DNA of 12,842 nucleotides from Synergistaceae bacterium (GCA_009778055.1 WRKN01000058.1:1-12842), one strand, 5' to 3'; positions 1-4,843 are shown, counted from the first letter of the stretch. Notes: generated by a model not told the origin, from the sequence alone. Program-made: numbers and translations.

Positions 1-889
1 CGAGGCCTATGTCTTCGGCGGCGGAGATGATAATGCGACGGCATATGAAGCGTATGTCCTCGCCGCCCGCAAGGAGGCGGGCCAACCAGTATATTGCGGC
101 GTCAGGATCCGAGCCTCTAATGCTTTTGATCATGGCAGATATGATGGAGTAGTGATCGTCTCCCTTGCGGTCGAAGCACAAGCTGGAGCTGCCTACCGTC
201 CGCGTGACGGCCTCTTCCGTGAGAACAGATCCGCCCGTCGCAGCCACAAAAGATACGGAGGCCTCCAATCGCGTCAATGCCTGCCGCACATCCCCACCGG
301 CTGATGCGGCCACGAAAGACAGCACGTCGTTCGATGCCTGAACCTCCAGGCCCCCAAGCCCGCGTTCCCTGTCGGACATGGCACGGCGCAGCAACGGCAG
401 AAGCTCGGCCGCCACAAGCGGATTGAGGTCGAAAACCACCATCCGGGAAAGCAGGGTTTTGTTTATTTCATAACGCGGGTTTTCCGTGGTCGTGCCAATC
501 AGGATAAGGTCGCCTTTTTCCACGGAGGGTAGCAGGGCATTTTGCTGAGTGCTGTTGAAATGGTATAGCTCGTCCACAAAAACCACTGCGGATGTTCCGC
601 CGCTCATCGCCTTGAGGCGCTTGGCTTCCTCCACAAGGTCGCGCAGCTCGGCGACTTTGGCCGTGACGGCGTTTATCTCCAGGAGGTTGCGTTCCGTGGA
701 TTTGGCGATCAATCGAACCAACGTGGTTTTTCCCACTCCTGGCGGTCCGTAAAGTATGCAACTCGGAACTCGCCCCGACTCGATGAGGCTTCGAAGCGGC
801 GCGCCCTTCTTCATTAAATGCGACTGCCCGCAGTATTCGTCCAGGTTTTTAGGCCTCATTCTCTCCGCCAGAGGAACGTCAGCGTTCAT
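1..889 (-). CDS. rarA: Replication-associated recombination protein A, AAA+ ATPase (C-terminus outside window)
   Basis: RarA/MgsA is a clamp-loader-like AAA+ ATPase that acts at stalled replication forks. Reading down from the ATG at 887-889 gives 296 uninterrupted codons to the window edge. The N-terminus has the family opening (LAERMRPKNLDEYCGQ, about residues 7-22). Walker A is GPPGVGKT at residues 48-55. Walker B is VVFVDEL with DE at 106-107, followed by YHFNSTQQNALLPSVEKG and the sensor-1 region GTTTENP. Most relatives have HRFN where this has YHFN. The protein then continues through the lid region (GGDVRQALTRLE) into the RarA-specific C-terminal part, with the conserved RIIISAAEDIGL at the window edge. 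The start is 2 bases after the stop of the upstream small gene, so the two are probably co-transcribed; the Shine-Dalgarno is weak. Identification is by remembered family motifs and is secure. Confidence 0.95.
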   Translation of the reverse strand, partial: MNADVPLAERMRPKNLDEYCGQSHLMKKGAPLRSLIESGRVPSCILYGPPGVGKTTLVRLIAKSTERNLLEINAVTAKVAELRDLVEEAKRLKAMSGGTSAVVFVDELYHFNSTQQNALLPSVEKGDLILIGTTTENPRYEINKTLLSRMVVFDLNPLVAAELLPLLRRAMSDRERGLGGLEVQASNDVLSFVAASAGGDVRQALTRLEASVSFVAATGGSVLTEEAVTRTVGSSSLCFDRKGDDHYSIISAMIKSIRGSDPDAAIYWLARLLAGGEDIRFICRRIIISAAEDIGL

Positions 890-891
890 TA

Positions 892-1173
892 CTATGGTAA
901 CCTGAGCTCTTCGACGAGCCAGGCAATGAGGTCCTTGGCTCCTTCCATCGCGGTCGCCATAGCCGCTTCTTCGATTTCAATTTTGCTTATCTCAGCAAGG
1001 ACCGCGGAGCGGTCAGGCTCGGGGAGAGTAGCGGCGGTTTTGAAAAAGGGAACGATCCCGCCACCGAAATATTTATCTCGCAAAGGCACGAAATTCAGTC
1101 GAATATCGGACAGCACCCCGTCCCAGCCCAGAAGAAACGCGCCTGTTTCGGCCGGATGTTCGATATATTGCAT
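892..1173 (-). CDS. Small hypothetical protein upstream of rarA
   Basis: A 93-residue soluble protein that I do not recognise. Support for it being a real gene: an AGGAGA Shine-Dalgarno (complement of 1182-1187) about 9 bases before the ATG at 1171-1173, a stop codon only 2 bases before rarA, and protein-like composition. The N-terminal half is mixed (GWDGVLSDIRLNFVPLRDKYFGGG). The C-terminal half, from about residue 55, is predicted by eye to be helical and acidic, rich in Glu, Ala and Ile and ending WLVEELRLP. There is no signal peptide or membrane segment. It likely forms an operon with rarA. The IS110 insertion begins about 15 bases upstream of its start codon, immediately behind the Shine-Dalgarno, so it has probably lost its native promoter. 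No function is proposed. Confidence 0.55.
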   Translation of the reverse strand: MQYIEHPAETGAFLLGWDGVLSDIRLNFVPLRDKYFGGGIVPFFKTAATLPEPDRSAVLAEISKIEIEEAAMATAMEGAKDLIAWLVEELRLP

Positions 1174-1215
1174 GTGTCATGTTCTCCTACTATATAAAAT
1201 GTAATCCCATTCAAT

Positions 1216-1313
1216 GAGAGAGCGAAGCCTCTCCCCCTTCTGTAACACCGCTAAGTCGGGTTGTTACACAGAACGCCGACTTCAAAGTCTAGCAGTGGGC
1301 TGTGACTCGTAAG
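1216..1313 (+). ncRNA. Diverged upstream copy of the bridge-RNA donor-loop module (unit A)
   Basis: This segment aligns with the tandem unit further down. GAGAGCGAAGCCTCTCCC (1218-1235) matches 1427-1444 at 15 of 18 positions. GCTAA (1250-1254) matches 1458-1462, GCCGACTT (1275-1282) matches 1488-1495, and 1292-1310 matches 1504-1522 at 15 of 19. The intervening loops differ in sequence, as guide segments would. It can form the hairpin GAGAG/CTCTC (1218-1222 with 1229-1233). It also has two interleaved 7-bp perfect stems, TGTAACA/TGTTACA (1241-1247 with 1262-1268) and AAGTCGG/CCGACTT (1253-1259 with 1276-1282). It is best read as an older, diverged duplicate of the RNA module. Whether it is transcribed as part of the same RNA is unknown. 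Confidence 0.5.
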
Positions 1314-1328
1314 AACGAGAACGCCAAC

Positions 1329-1334
1329 TATAAT
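1329..1334 (+). promoter_or_regulatory. Perfect -10 box TATAAT ahead of the bridge RNA
   Basis: A consensus TATAAT lies in the left end. The expected start, about 7 bases downstream near 1341, falls just before the perfect stem-loop at 1345-1367 that would form the RNA 5' end. No recognisable -35 stands at 16-18 bases, so it would need an activator or be weak. It is one of two candidate promoters for the RNA; the other is the one formed across the ends on circularisation. Confidence 0.4.
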
Positions 1335-1340
1335 AAGTAC

Positions 1341-1527
1341 TTGGTATCATCGGCCTGACCGATGATATACATAACTCGTATGGGGTGAGGGTTCCTTTCC
1401 CTCCTTGAGACGCAGTTCTCTTAAACGAGAGTGGAACCTCTCCCTTCACGGGATATCGCTAATGAGCCGGATGTTGCGGCACCGAGTGCCGACTTCTCAT
1501 TTCGCAGTAGGTTGCGACCCGTGGAGA
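1341..1527 (+). ncRNA. Candidate bridge RNA of the IS110 element
   Basis: IS110 recombinases use an RNA encoded in the left end that pairs with both target and donor DNA. This region folds by eye into the expected order. First is a 5' stem-loop with a perfect 9-bp stem (1345-1353 with 1359-1367, loop CCTGA). Next is a target-binding loop closed by 1383-1395 with 1433-1444 (one bulge, one mismatch) and capped by GAGA/TCTC (1407-1410 with 1417-1420). Last is a donor-binding loop closed by 1445-1452 with 1518-1525 (one G-U) and capped by CGGCAC/GTGCCG (1477-1482 with 1486-1491). Candidate guides: CTCCTTG (1401-1407) equals the reconstructed target across the core; TAAACGAG (1422-1429) pairs with CTTGTATG with two wobbles and one mismatch; AGCCGG (1465-1470) equals the right end at 2896-2901; AGTAG (1506-1510) is the complement of CTACT at the left end (1187-1191). 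The length of about 187 nt is near that of the IS621 RNA (177 nt). The RNA 3' end is uncertain because the 3' part is duplicated. Confidence 0.6.
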
Positions 1528-1654
1528 CTCCTTGAGACGCAGTTCTCTTAAACGAGAGTGGAACCTCTCCCTTCACGGGATATCGCTAATGAGCCGGATG
1601 TTGCGGCACCGAGTGCCGACTTCTCATTTCGCAGTAGGTTGCGACCCGTGGAGA
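1401..1654 (+). repeat. Perfect 127-bp tandem duplication inside the IS110 left end
   Basis: 1401-1527 and 1528-1654 are identical over all 127 bases and directly adjacent. Each unit begins CTCCTTGAGACGC and ends CCCGTGGAGA. Each contains the 3' half of the putative target-binding loop and a complete donor-binding loop. The 5' half of the target-loop stem (1383-1400) is outside the unit and exists only once. An RNA read through both units would carry two donor loops behind one target loop. Complete identity means a recent duplication, or an assembly artefact. Confidence 0.95.
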
Positions 1655-1700
1655 TTAGAGAGCACGCTCATACGAAATCTTGAGCTGAGAGGTGTTCTCT

Positions 1701-2876
1701 ATGTTCATCGTCGGTATCGATATCGGCAAGCGCAACCACGAAGCTACAATCATCGATCAAGGTGGCTCCATTATTGGCAAAGCGTTCCGTTTCGCTAATT
1801 CCATCACCGGTTTCAATCGCTTGAAGGAAATAGTAAAGCGTGTAACGGGCTACGATGTCGTGTTTGGCATGGAAGCTACCGGCCATTACTGGTTGGCGCT
1901 TTACACTCATCTTCGCAAAGAAGGCTTCGTAATCCACGTTATTAACGCCATCCAATCGGATGCCCTACGCGCAATGTATATCCGTCAGCAGAAAAATGAC
2001 AGCCGCGATTCCTTCATCATTGCTGACGTAATTCGCTTCGGGCGTTTTTGCGAAACCACCGTTTCTCCACCTGACTTATTCGCTCTGCGCGAACTGTGCC
2101 GCCACCGTTTTTACACCGTGGACTCCGTTTCGGACATTAAACGAAAGGTTATCGCTCTCCTCGACCAAATATTTCCAGAGTATGAAAACCTTTTTACTGA
2201 TACCTTTGGGAAAGCGTCGCTTGAACTACTTTCCGAGTACACTACACCGGAGGAAATCCTTAACGTCGATACGGACAAGCTCGTTGAAACAATCAATATT
2301 GCCAGTCATGGAAGGCTCGGCCTCAAAAAGGCCTCCGAAATACAAGACGCTGCCCGGAATTCCTTTGGCATCCTACTGGCTACTGATACTATTGCATTGC
2401 TTATCCGGCAATACATTGAACAAATCCGCTTTGTCGAGAAACAGATAGACCTTCTTGATGCGGAAATTGCTCGCCTACTATCCGCGTTTGAAACTCAACT
2501 TACCACTATCACCGGCGTTGGACCGACACTCGCCGCTGTCATCCTCAGCGAGATCGGCGACGTAAAACGCTTTAACTCGGCTGCCAAGCTCGCTGCTTTC
2601 GCTGGCGTTGACCCAACCATGAAGCAATCCGGTGACTTCACTGGCTCTCGGAACCGAATGTCCAAACGAGGCTCTCCATATCTCCGCCGCGCTCTCTGGC
2701 TCGCTGCTACTGTCGCGTCCTTCAAAGATCCAGCGATTTCTGCTTTCTATCAACGCAAACGCGCTGAAGGTAAGTCACACTTAACTACACTTGGTCATGT
2801 TGCCCGCAAAATGGTAAACATCATTTTCGCTGTACTCCGAGATAACTCACCCTATTCTCCGACTATCGCAATTTGA
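1701..2876 (+). CDS. IS110-family DEDD transposase (RNA-guided recombinase)
   Basis: The protein has 391 residues and carries out site-specific insertion and excision of the element. The N-terminal RuvC-like domain opens MFIVGIDIGK with Asp7, then GMEATGHYW with Glu58, then QKNDSRDS with Asp100 and Asp103. This D-E-D-D spacing closely follows IS621 (11, 60, 102, 105). A coiled-coil-like middle (about 230-262) precedes the C-terminal Tnp domain: TGVGPTLAAVILSEIGD, FAGVDPTMKQSG, then KRGSPYLRRALW. Ser310 in the QSG motif is the likely catalytic serine by position in the family. The ATG at 1701 is preferred over an in-frame GTG at 1692 because AGAGG (1688-1692) lies 8 bases before it. That Shine-Dalgarno sits in a short GAGA/TCTC hairpin (1687-1690 with 1696-1699). 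The frame is intact, so the element may be active. At 391 residues it is longer than IS621 (326). Confidence 0.95.
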   Translation: MFIVGIDIGKRNHEATIIDQGGSIIGKAFRFANSITGFNRLKEIVKRVTGYDVVFGMEATGHYWLALYTHLRKEGFVIHVINAIQSDALRAMYIRQQKNDSRDSFIIADVIRFGRFCETTVSPPDLFALRELCRHRFYTVDSVSDIKRKVIALLDQIFPEYENLFTDTFGKASLELLSEYTTPEEILNVDTDKLVETINIASHGRLGLKKASEIQDAARNSFGILLATDTIALLIRQYIEQIRFVEKQIDLLDAEIARLLSAFETQLTTITGVGPTLAAVILSEIGDVKRFNSAAKLAAFAGVDPTMKQSGDFTGSRNRMSKRGSPYLRRALWLAATVASFKDPAISAFYQRKRAEGKSHLTTLGHVARKMVNIIFAVLRDNSPYSPTIAI

Positions 2877-2880
2877 CCCC

Positions 2881-2904
2881 TTGACAATTCTTTATAGCCG
2901 GTCT
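2881..2904 (+). promoter_or_regulatory. Right-end TTGACA, -35 half of a circle-junction promoter
   Basis: TTGACA lies at 2881-2886, five bases after the transposase stop. If the ends join through one CT core, it would stand exactly 17 bases before TACTAT, formed by the core T and 1189-1193. IS621 is known to rebuild a promoter in this way across its joined ends. In the integrated form the same -35 faces TTGTAT (2904-2909), a poor -10, so outward transcription should be weak. The spacing is seen directly; activity is inferred. Confidence 0.45.
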
Positions 2905-3036
2905 TGTATGCGGGGATGCCCCCGCTTTCTCTTTGTCACTATAGCACGATTTTGAAGAGCGCCCCGCAATACGACAAATTACGGCGGCGCAATTACGAAA
3001 CAATTACTAAACAAAAATTGTGATGGCGTAGGAGAG
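2903..3036. repeat. 134-bp direct repeat, copy 1
   Basis: Identical to 4710-4843 at 131 of 134 positions with no gaps (constant offset of 1807 bases); the differences are at 2969, 3005 and 3032. Read on the minus strand it carries an extended -10 (TGC followed by TATAGT, complement of 2938-2946) and a leader hairpin GCGGGG/CCCCGC (2910-2925). In copy 2 these sit directly upstream of a gene. Here the matching position is occupied by the IS110 right end, and on the far side of the IS lies the Shine-Dalgarno of the rarA operon. It therefore probably was the promoter region of that operon before the IS arrived. Confidence 0.95.
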
Positions 3037-3094
3037 ACATTCTGCCATTTGTGATACGATAAACAAGATGTTGTGAGAAAAGCGAGGCTGCCAT

Positions 3095-3564
3095 ATGCTG
3101 AAGAAAGAAACCGTCACCGTGCGGGGAACAGAGATCTCCGTCCTCACGCACCGGCATGACGATTACATATCCCTGACGGATATTGCGAAATATAAAGATG
3201 AGCAGAACCCCCGATTCGTTATTCAAAACTGGATGCGTAATCGCAACACGGTTGAATTTCTTGGGATATGGGAATTGCTGTACAACACAAATTTTAACCG
3301 TGTCGGATTCGAGGCGGTTAGAACGCAAGCGGGACTGAACAGCTTTGTGCTGACGCCGCAAAAATGGATCGAAACGACAGGCGCGCTATCGGCATCACTT
3401 CCAAGGCCGGACGATACGGCGGGGACAAAGCCTCCGCTTATCGTTTGGCAAAACTCAAAGCTACGTGTTATAATTTTTTTGCGCATTATGAGGGTCCCAC
3501 CTTTCTTTCGGTGTCCGCAAACACCGGAAGCCCACAAGGGAGGACTTTTTTTTATTTTCCCTAA
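3095..3564 (+). pseudogene. KilA-N domain protein, frameshifted and truncated
   Basis: KilA-N is a DNA-binding domain common in phage and mobile-element proteins. From the ATG at 3095 (GCGAGG 7 bases upstream) the frame reads a clear KilA-N N-terminal part: YISLTDIAKY, then FVIQNWMRNRNTVEFLGIWE, then GLNSFVLTPQKWIETTGA. The expected continuation, IGITSKAGRYGG, is found in a different frame (3388-3423). An extra GC in the GCGCGC run at 3381-3386 explains the shift. After RYGG the remaining domain (normally a segment leading to an IKEFQRL-type helix) is absent, and the sequence to the stop near 3564 is not recognisable. So there is one 2-base insertion plus loss of the 3' part. It is probably non-functional; the intact frame ends at 3568 with about 157 residues. 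Confidence 0.8.
3494..3558 (+). terminator. Long stem-loop followed by a T run after the KilA-N remnant
   Basis: GTCC pairs with GGAC (3494-3497 with 3542-3545). CCTTT then pairs with AAGGG (3500-3504 with 3536-3540, one wobble), and CTTTCGGTGT with ACACCGGAAG (3505-3514 with 3521-3530, one wobble), around the loop CCGCAA. A small bulge interrupts each side. Eight T follow directly at 3546-3553. It fits a rho-independent terminator in the plus direction. Confidence 0.55.
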
Positions 3565-3579
3565 ATGATAAAATACGAA

Positions 3580-3951
3580 TTACCGCGCCATCTGCACTTT
3601 GAAGGGAGTATCTGATTCATTCATTACGCTCAATATTTTCCCCTTAACCTTTTCAATAACTTCGAACTTAACTTGGCCAAACCGCTTAATTACAATGCTC
3701 TGAGACAGCGTATAGATTTTATCGGCGCGAACGTAGGAATCCACCTTCAAAGCCCCGTCTGCCATATCTTTATTTGCGAATAGCACTACATAGGGCTTTG
3801 TGTCTAAGTTAGAAGTGACAGCCGCCACAATTATATCGTCTGCCGCGTCGTTATAATCCCGCTTGGATAGTACAAGCACAGGACGCTTTTTATTTGCCGA
3901 CAGGTCTGTAAACGGCAACGGAACAAGCAAAATATCGCCTTGGCTATACAT
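3580..3951 (-). CDS. MazF/PemK-family toxin
   Basis: A 123-residue endoribonuclease-type toxin of the MazF/PemK (CcdB-like fold) family. The N-terminus MYSQGDILLVPLPFTD is typical: the GDI strand, then an R-P-V-L-V-L strand after a basic loop (SANKKRPVLVLS). Next come DIIVAAVTS, and a later stretch with VDSYVRADKIYTLSQ matching the family's second conserved block. The start at 3951 is chosen over longer in-frame ATGs at 3966 and 3978 because GAGG lies 9 bases upstream of it, and the protein then starts as relatives do. It overlaps the antitoxin stop by 8 bases, indicating translational coupling. Family members cut mRNA at short sequence motifs; the specificity here is unknown. Confidence 0.85.
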   Translation of the reverse strand: MYSQGDILLVPLPFTDLSANKKRPVLVLSKRDYNDAADDIIVAAVTSNLDTKPYVVLFANKDMADGALKVDSYVRADKIYTLSQSIVIKRFGQVKFEVIEKVKGKILSVMNESDTPFKVQMAR

Positions 3952-4141
3952 TATTCCATACCTCATCATCAATTTCATTGTTCCAAAAATCGGTGCTTGA
4001 AACGCTCAAGGCTTCCAAATCCTTATGCAGCTTATTTTCATCCCGCATTTTTATAAACAGTATGAAATTGGCGATTTCTGTTAGCTGGAAATCGGGTAGT
4101 GTTTCCACCAGGTTATATATTTTTTGTTTGGCTGCCTGCAT
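3944..4141 (-). CDS. Antitoxin of the MazF/PemK-like pair
   Basis: A 65-residue protein directly upstream of and overlapping the MazF-like toxin. It begins MQAAKQKIYNLVETLPDFQL and has the LP-x(n)-NFILFIK pattern (residues 15-31) seen in small antitoxins of the DUF2281 type. The C-terminus is acidic (SVSSTDFWNNEIDDEVWNNV) and would wrap the toxin. The Shine-Dalgarno AAGGAGG stands 7 bases before the ATG. No helix-turn-helix is evident, so autoregulation, if any, would use another fold. The pairing is inferred from gene order and overlap. Confidence 0.75.
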   Translation of the reverse strand: MQAAKQKIYNLVETLPDFQLTEIANFILFIKMRDENKLHKDLEALSVSSTDFWNNEIDDEVWNNV

Positions 4142-4162
4142 AGATGTTCCTCCTTGATAATA

Positions 4163-4175
4163 TGACTATCAGTCA
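4163..4175. promoter_or_regulatory. Palindrome upstream of the MazF-like operon, possible operator
   Basis: TGACT-ATC-AGTCA is a perfect 5-3-5 inverted repeat placed about 9 bases upstream of the antitoxin Shine-Dalgarno, overlapping a TATTAT-like -10 on the minus strand. TA operons are commonly repressed by their own antitoxin at such sites. Position and symmetry are seen; the role is inferred. Confidence 0.3.
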
Positions 4176-4207
4176 CACGGCACGGGCGGCAGAATGCCGC
4201 CCCTACA
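4173..4207. repeat. Palindromic repeat unit, copy i
   Basis: Contains the hairpin GGGCGGCA-GAA-TGCCGCCC (4184-4191 with 4195-4202). The whole 35-bp unit is the inverted equivalent of 4864-4896 apart from a 2-base length difference. It lies between the two TA pairs. It resembles REP-like palindromic units built around GTAGGGGCGGCATTCTGCC. Confidence 0.75.
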
Positions 4208-4231
4208 AACCATTACACGGAAATTTCGCTT

Positions 4232-4486
4232 CTATTGGTACGCTTCTCGCCTATGAGCAATCCTTACGACCAAAACGACAAGCGCGTTATCATGGATTTC
4301 GTAAATTATCCGATAATCCCCCGCTCGGACGCGGTACGCGTCGCGGTTCTTGAGCTTCTTGCAGCCGGTTGGGCGCGGATTGACGGCAAGTCCATTTATA
4401 CTTCTCGAAATACGGCGGCGTAAATCTTTTTCAAGCGTCAAAAGATACTTTTTTACCTCTGATTTGATTCCTATGCCATAACTCAT
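4232..4486 (-). CDS. RelE/ParE-family toxin
   Basis: An 84-residue basic protein of the RelE/ParE superfamily. It opens MSYGIGIKSEVKKYLLTLEK, forming the first strand and helix. Then follow INGLAVNPRPTGCKKLKN (the family's N-P-R-P-x-G-x-x-K-L motif, about residues 30-46), the central strands YRVRAGDYRIIYEIHDN, and the final strand LVVLVVRIAHRREAY, which carries the usual VxxIxHRxxAY ending. Relatives are ribosome-dependent mRNA nucleases (RelE) or gyrase poisons (ParE); sequence alone does not decide which. It overlaps the antitoxin by 4 bases (ATGA), so the pair is translationally coupled. The gene is complete and intact. Confidence 0.9.
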   Translation of the reverse strand: MSYGIGIKSEVKKYLLTLEKDLRRRISRSINGLAVNPRPTGCKKLKNRDAYRVRAGDYRIIYEIHDNALVVLVVRIAHRREAYQ

Positions 4487-4695
4487 TCCGCGTCAAAATC
4501 CTTCAAATCGAAAGGCACTATCGGATCATCCTTGTGAGCTTCGATATATGCTATGTCTTCGGCTTCCTCCAGCTCTTCCATACGTTCCTCATATCGCAAA
4601 AAATCAATGTAATTCGCGAGCTTGCCAATAGCGGAATCGGAAAGCGAATCAATAGTCTGGTGTAAACCTTGGCGCTCCGCTGTTTGCGTCAGCAT
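4483..4695 (-). CDS. Antitoxin of the RelE/ParE-like pair
   Basis: A 70-residue acidic protein, MLTQTAERQGLHQTIDSLSD and onward. It has a short N-terminal segment followed by LANYIDFLRYEERMEELEEA and an acidic tail with DDPIVPFDLKDFDAE, a toxin-wrapping type of C-terminus. The start at 4695 is fixed by AAGGAGGG ending 9 bases upstream; a longer in-frame ATG at 4746 would lie inside the direct repeat and lacks such a site. The LANYIDFL stretch resembles IANFILFI of the neighbouring antitoxin, so the two antitoxins may be distantly related. Its promoter is probably the one in the adjacent 134-bp repeat. Confidence 0.8.
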   Translation of the reverse strand: MLTQTAERQGLHQTIDSLSDSAIGKLANYIDFLRYEERMEELEEAEDIAYIEAHKDDPIVPFDLKDFDAE

Positions 4696-4709
4696 TTCAA
4701 ATGTCCCTC

Positions 4710-4843
4710 CTTGTATGCGGGGATGCCCCCGCTTTCTCTTTGTCACTATAGCACGATTTTGAAGAGCGCCCCGCAGTACGACAAATTACGGCGGCGCAAT
4801 TACGAAACAATCACTAAACAAAAATTGTGATGGCGTAGAAGAG
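4710..4843. repeat. 134-bp direct repeat, copy 2
   Basis: 131 of 134 identical to 2903-3036. It starts immediately behind the Shine-Dalgarno of the RelE/ParE antitoxin and runs upstream of it. Here the sequence across its gene-proximal edge (CTCCTTGTATGCGG, 4707-4720) is uninterrupted, which reveals the IS110 insertion point in the other copy. Together the copies bracket the KilA-N remnant and both TA pairs, and recombination between them could delete 1807 bp. Confidence 0.95.
4717..4753 (-). promoter_or_regulatory. Extended -10 promoter and leader hairpin of the TA operon
   Basis: On the minus strand TGC-TATAGT (complement of 4745-4753) is an extended -10. The transcript would start about 7 bases on. 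Its leader then forms GCGGGG-GCAT-CCCCGC (4717-4732) a few bases before the AAGGAGG of the antitoxin. No -35 is evident, as is allowed for extended -10 promoters. The identical arrangement is present in copy 1. Confidence 0.45.

Larger units (their letters stand above)
1189..2904 (+). mobile_element. IS110-family insertion sequence, 1716 bp, CT core
   Basis: The element has one DEDD recombinase gene, a long non-coding left end (1189-1700) and a short right end (2877-2904), with no terminal inverted repeats. This is the layout of the IS110 group proper, as opposed to IS1111. The ends were set by comparison: the sequence at 4707-4720 reads CTCCTTGTATGCGG without interruption, whereas here CTCCT (1184-1188) and CTTGTATGCGG (2903-2913) lie on either side of the element. 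The shared dinucleotide CT (1187-1188 and 2903-2904) is therefore the recombination core, the same core as IS621. One CT is counted with the element, so 1187-2902 is equally valid. The base composition is less GC-rich than the flanking chromosome. The ends are inferred; the family is certain. Confidence 0.85.

Noticed and set aside
818..1204. Plus-strand 128-residue reading frame opposite rarA and the small gene
   Set aside because: It is antisense to two better-supported genes, and its composition looks like a mirror of them.
1477..1491. CGGCACCGAGTGCCG looks like part of a Cas9 tracrRNA
   Set aside because: Short chance resemblance. There are no cas genes or repeats, and the hairpin is explained as the donor-loop cap.
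1401..1654. CRISPR-like array
   Set aside because: The units are 127 bp, directly adjacent and without spacers; they belong to the IS left end.
2881..2909. Strong outward promoter from the IS right end into the KilA-N remnant
   Set aside because: The -35 is perfect, but the only -10 at 17 bases is TTGTAT, which matches the consensus at three of six positions.
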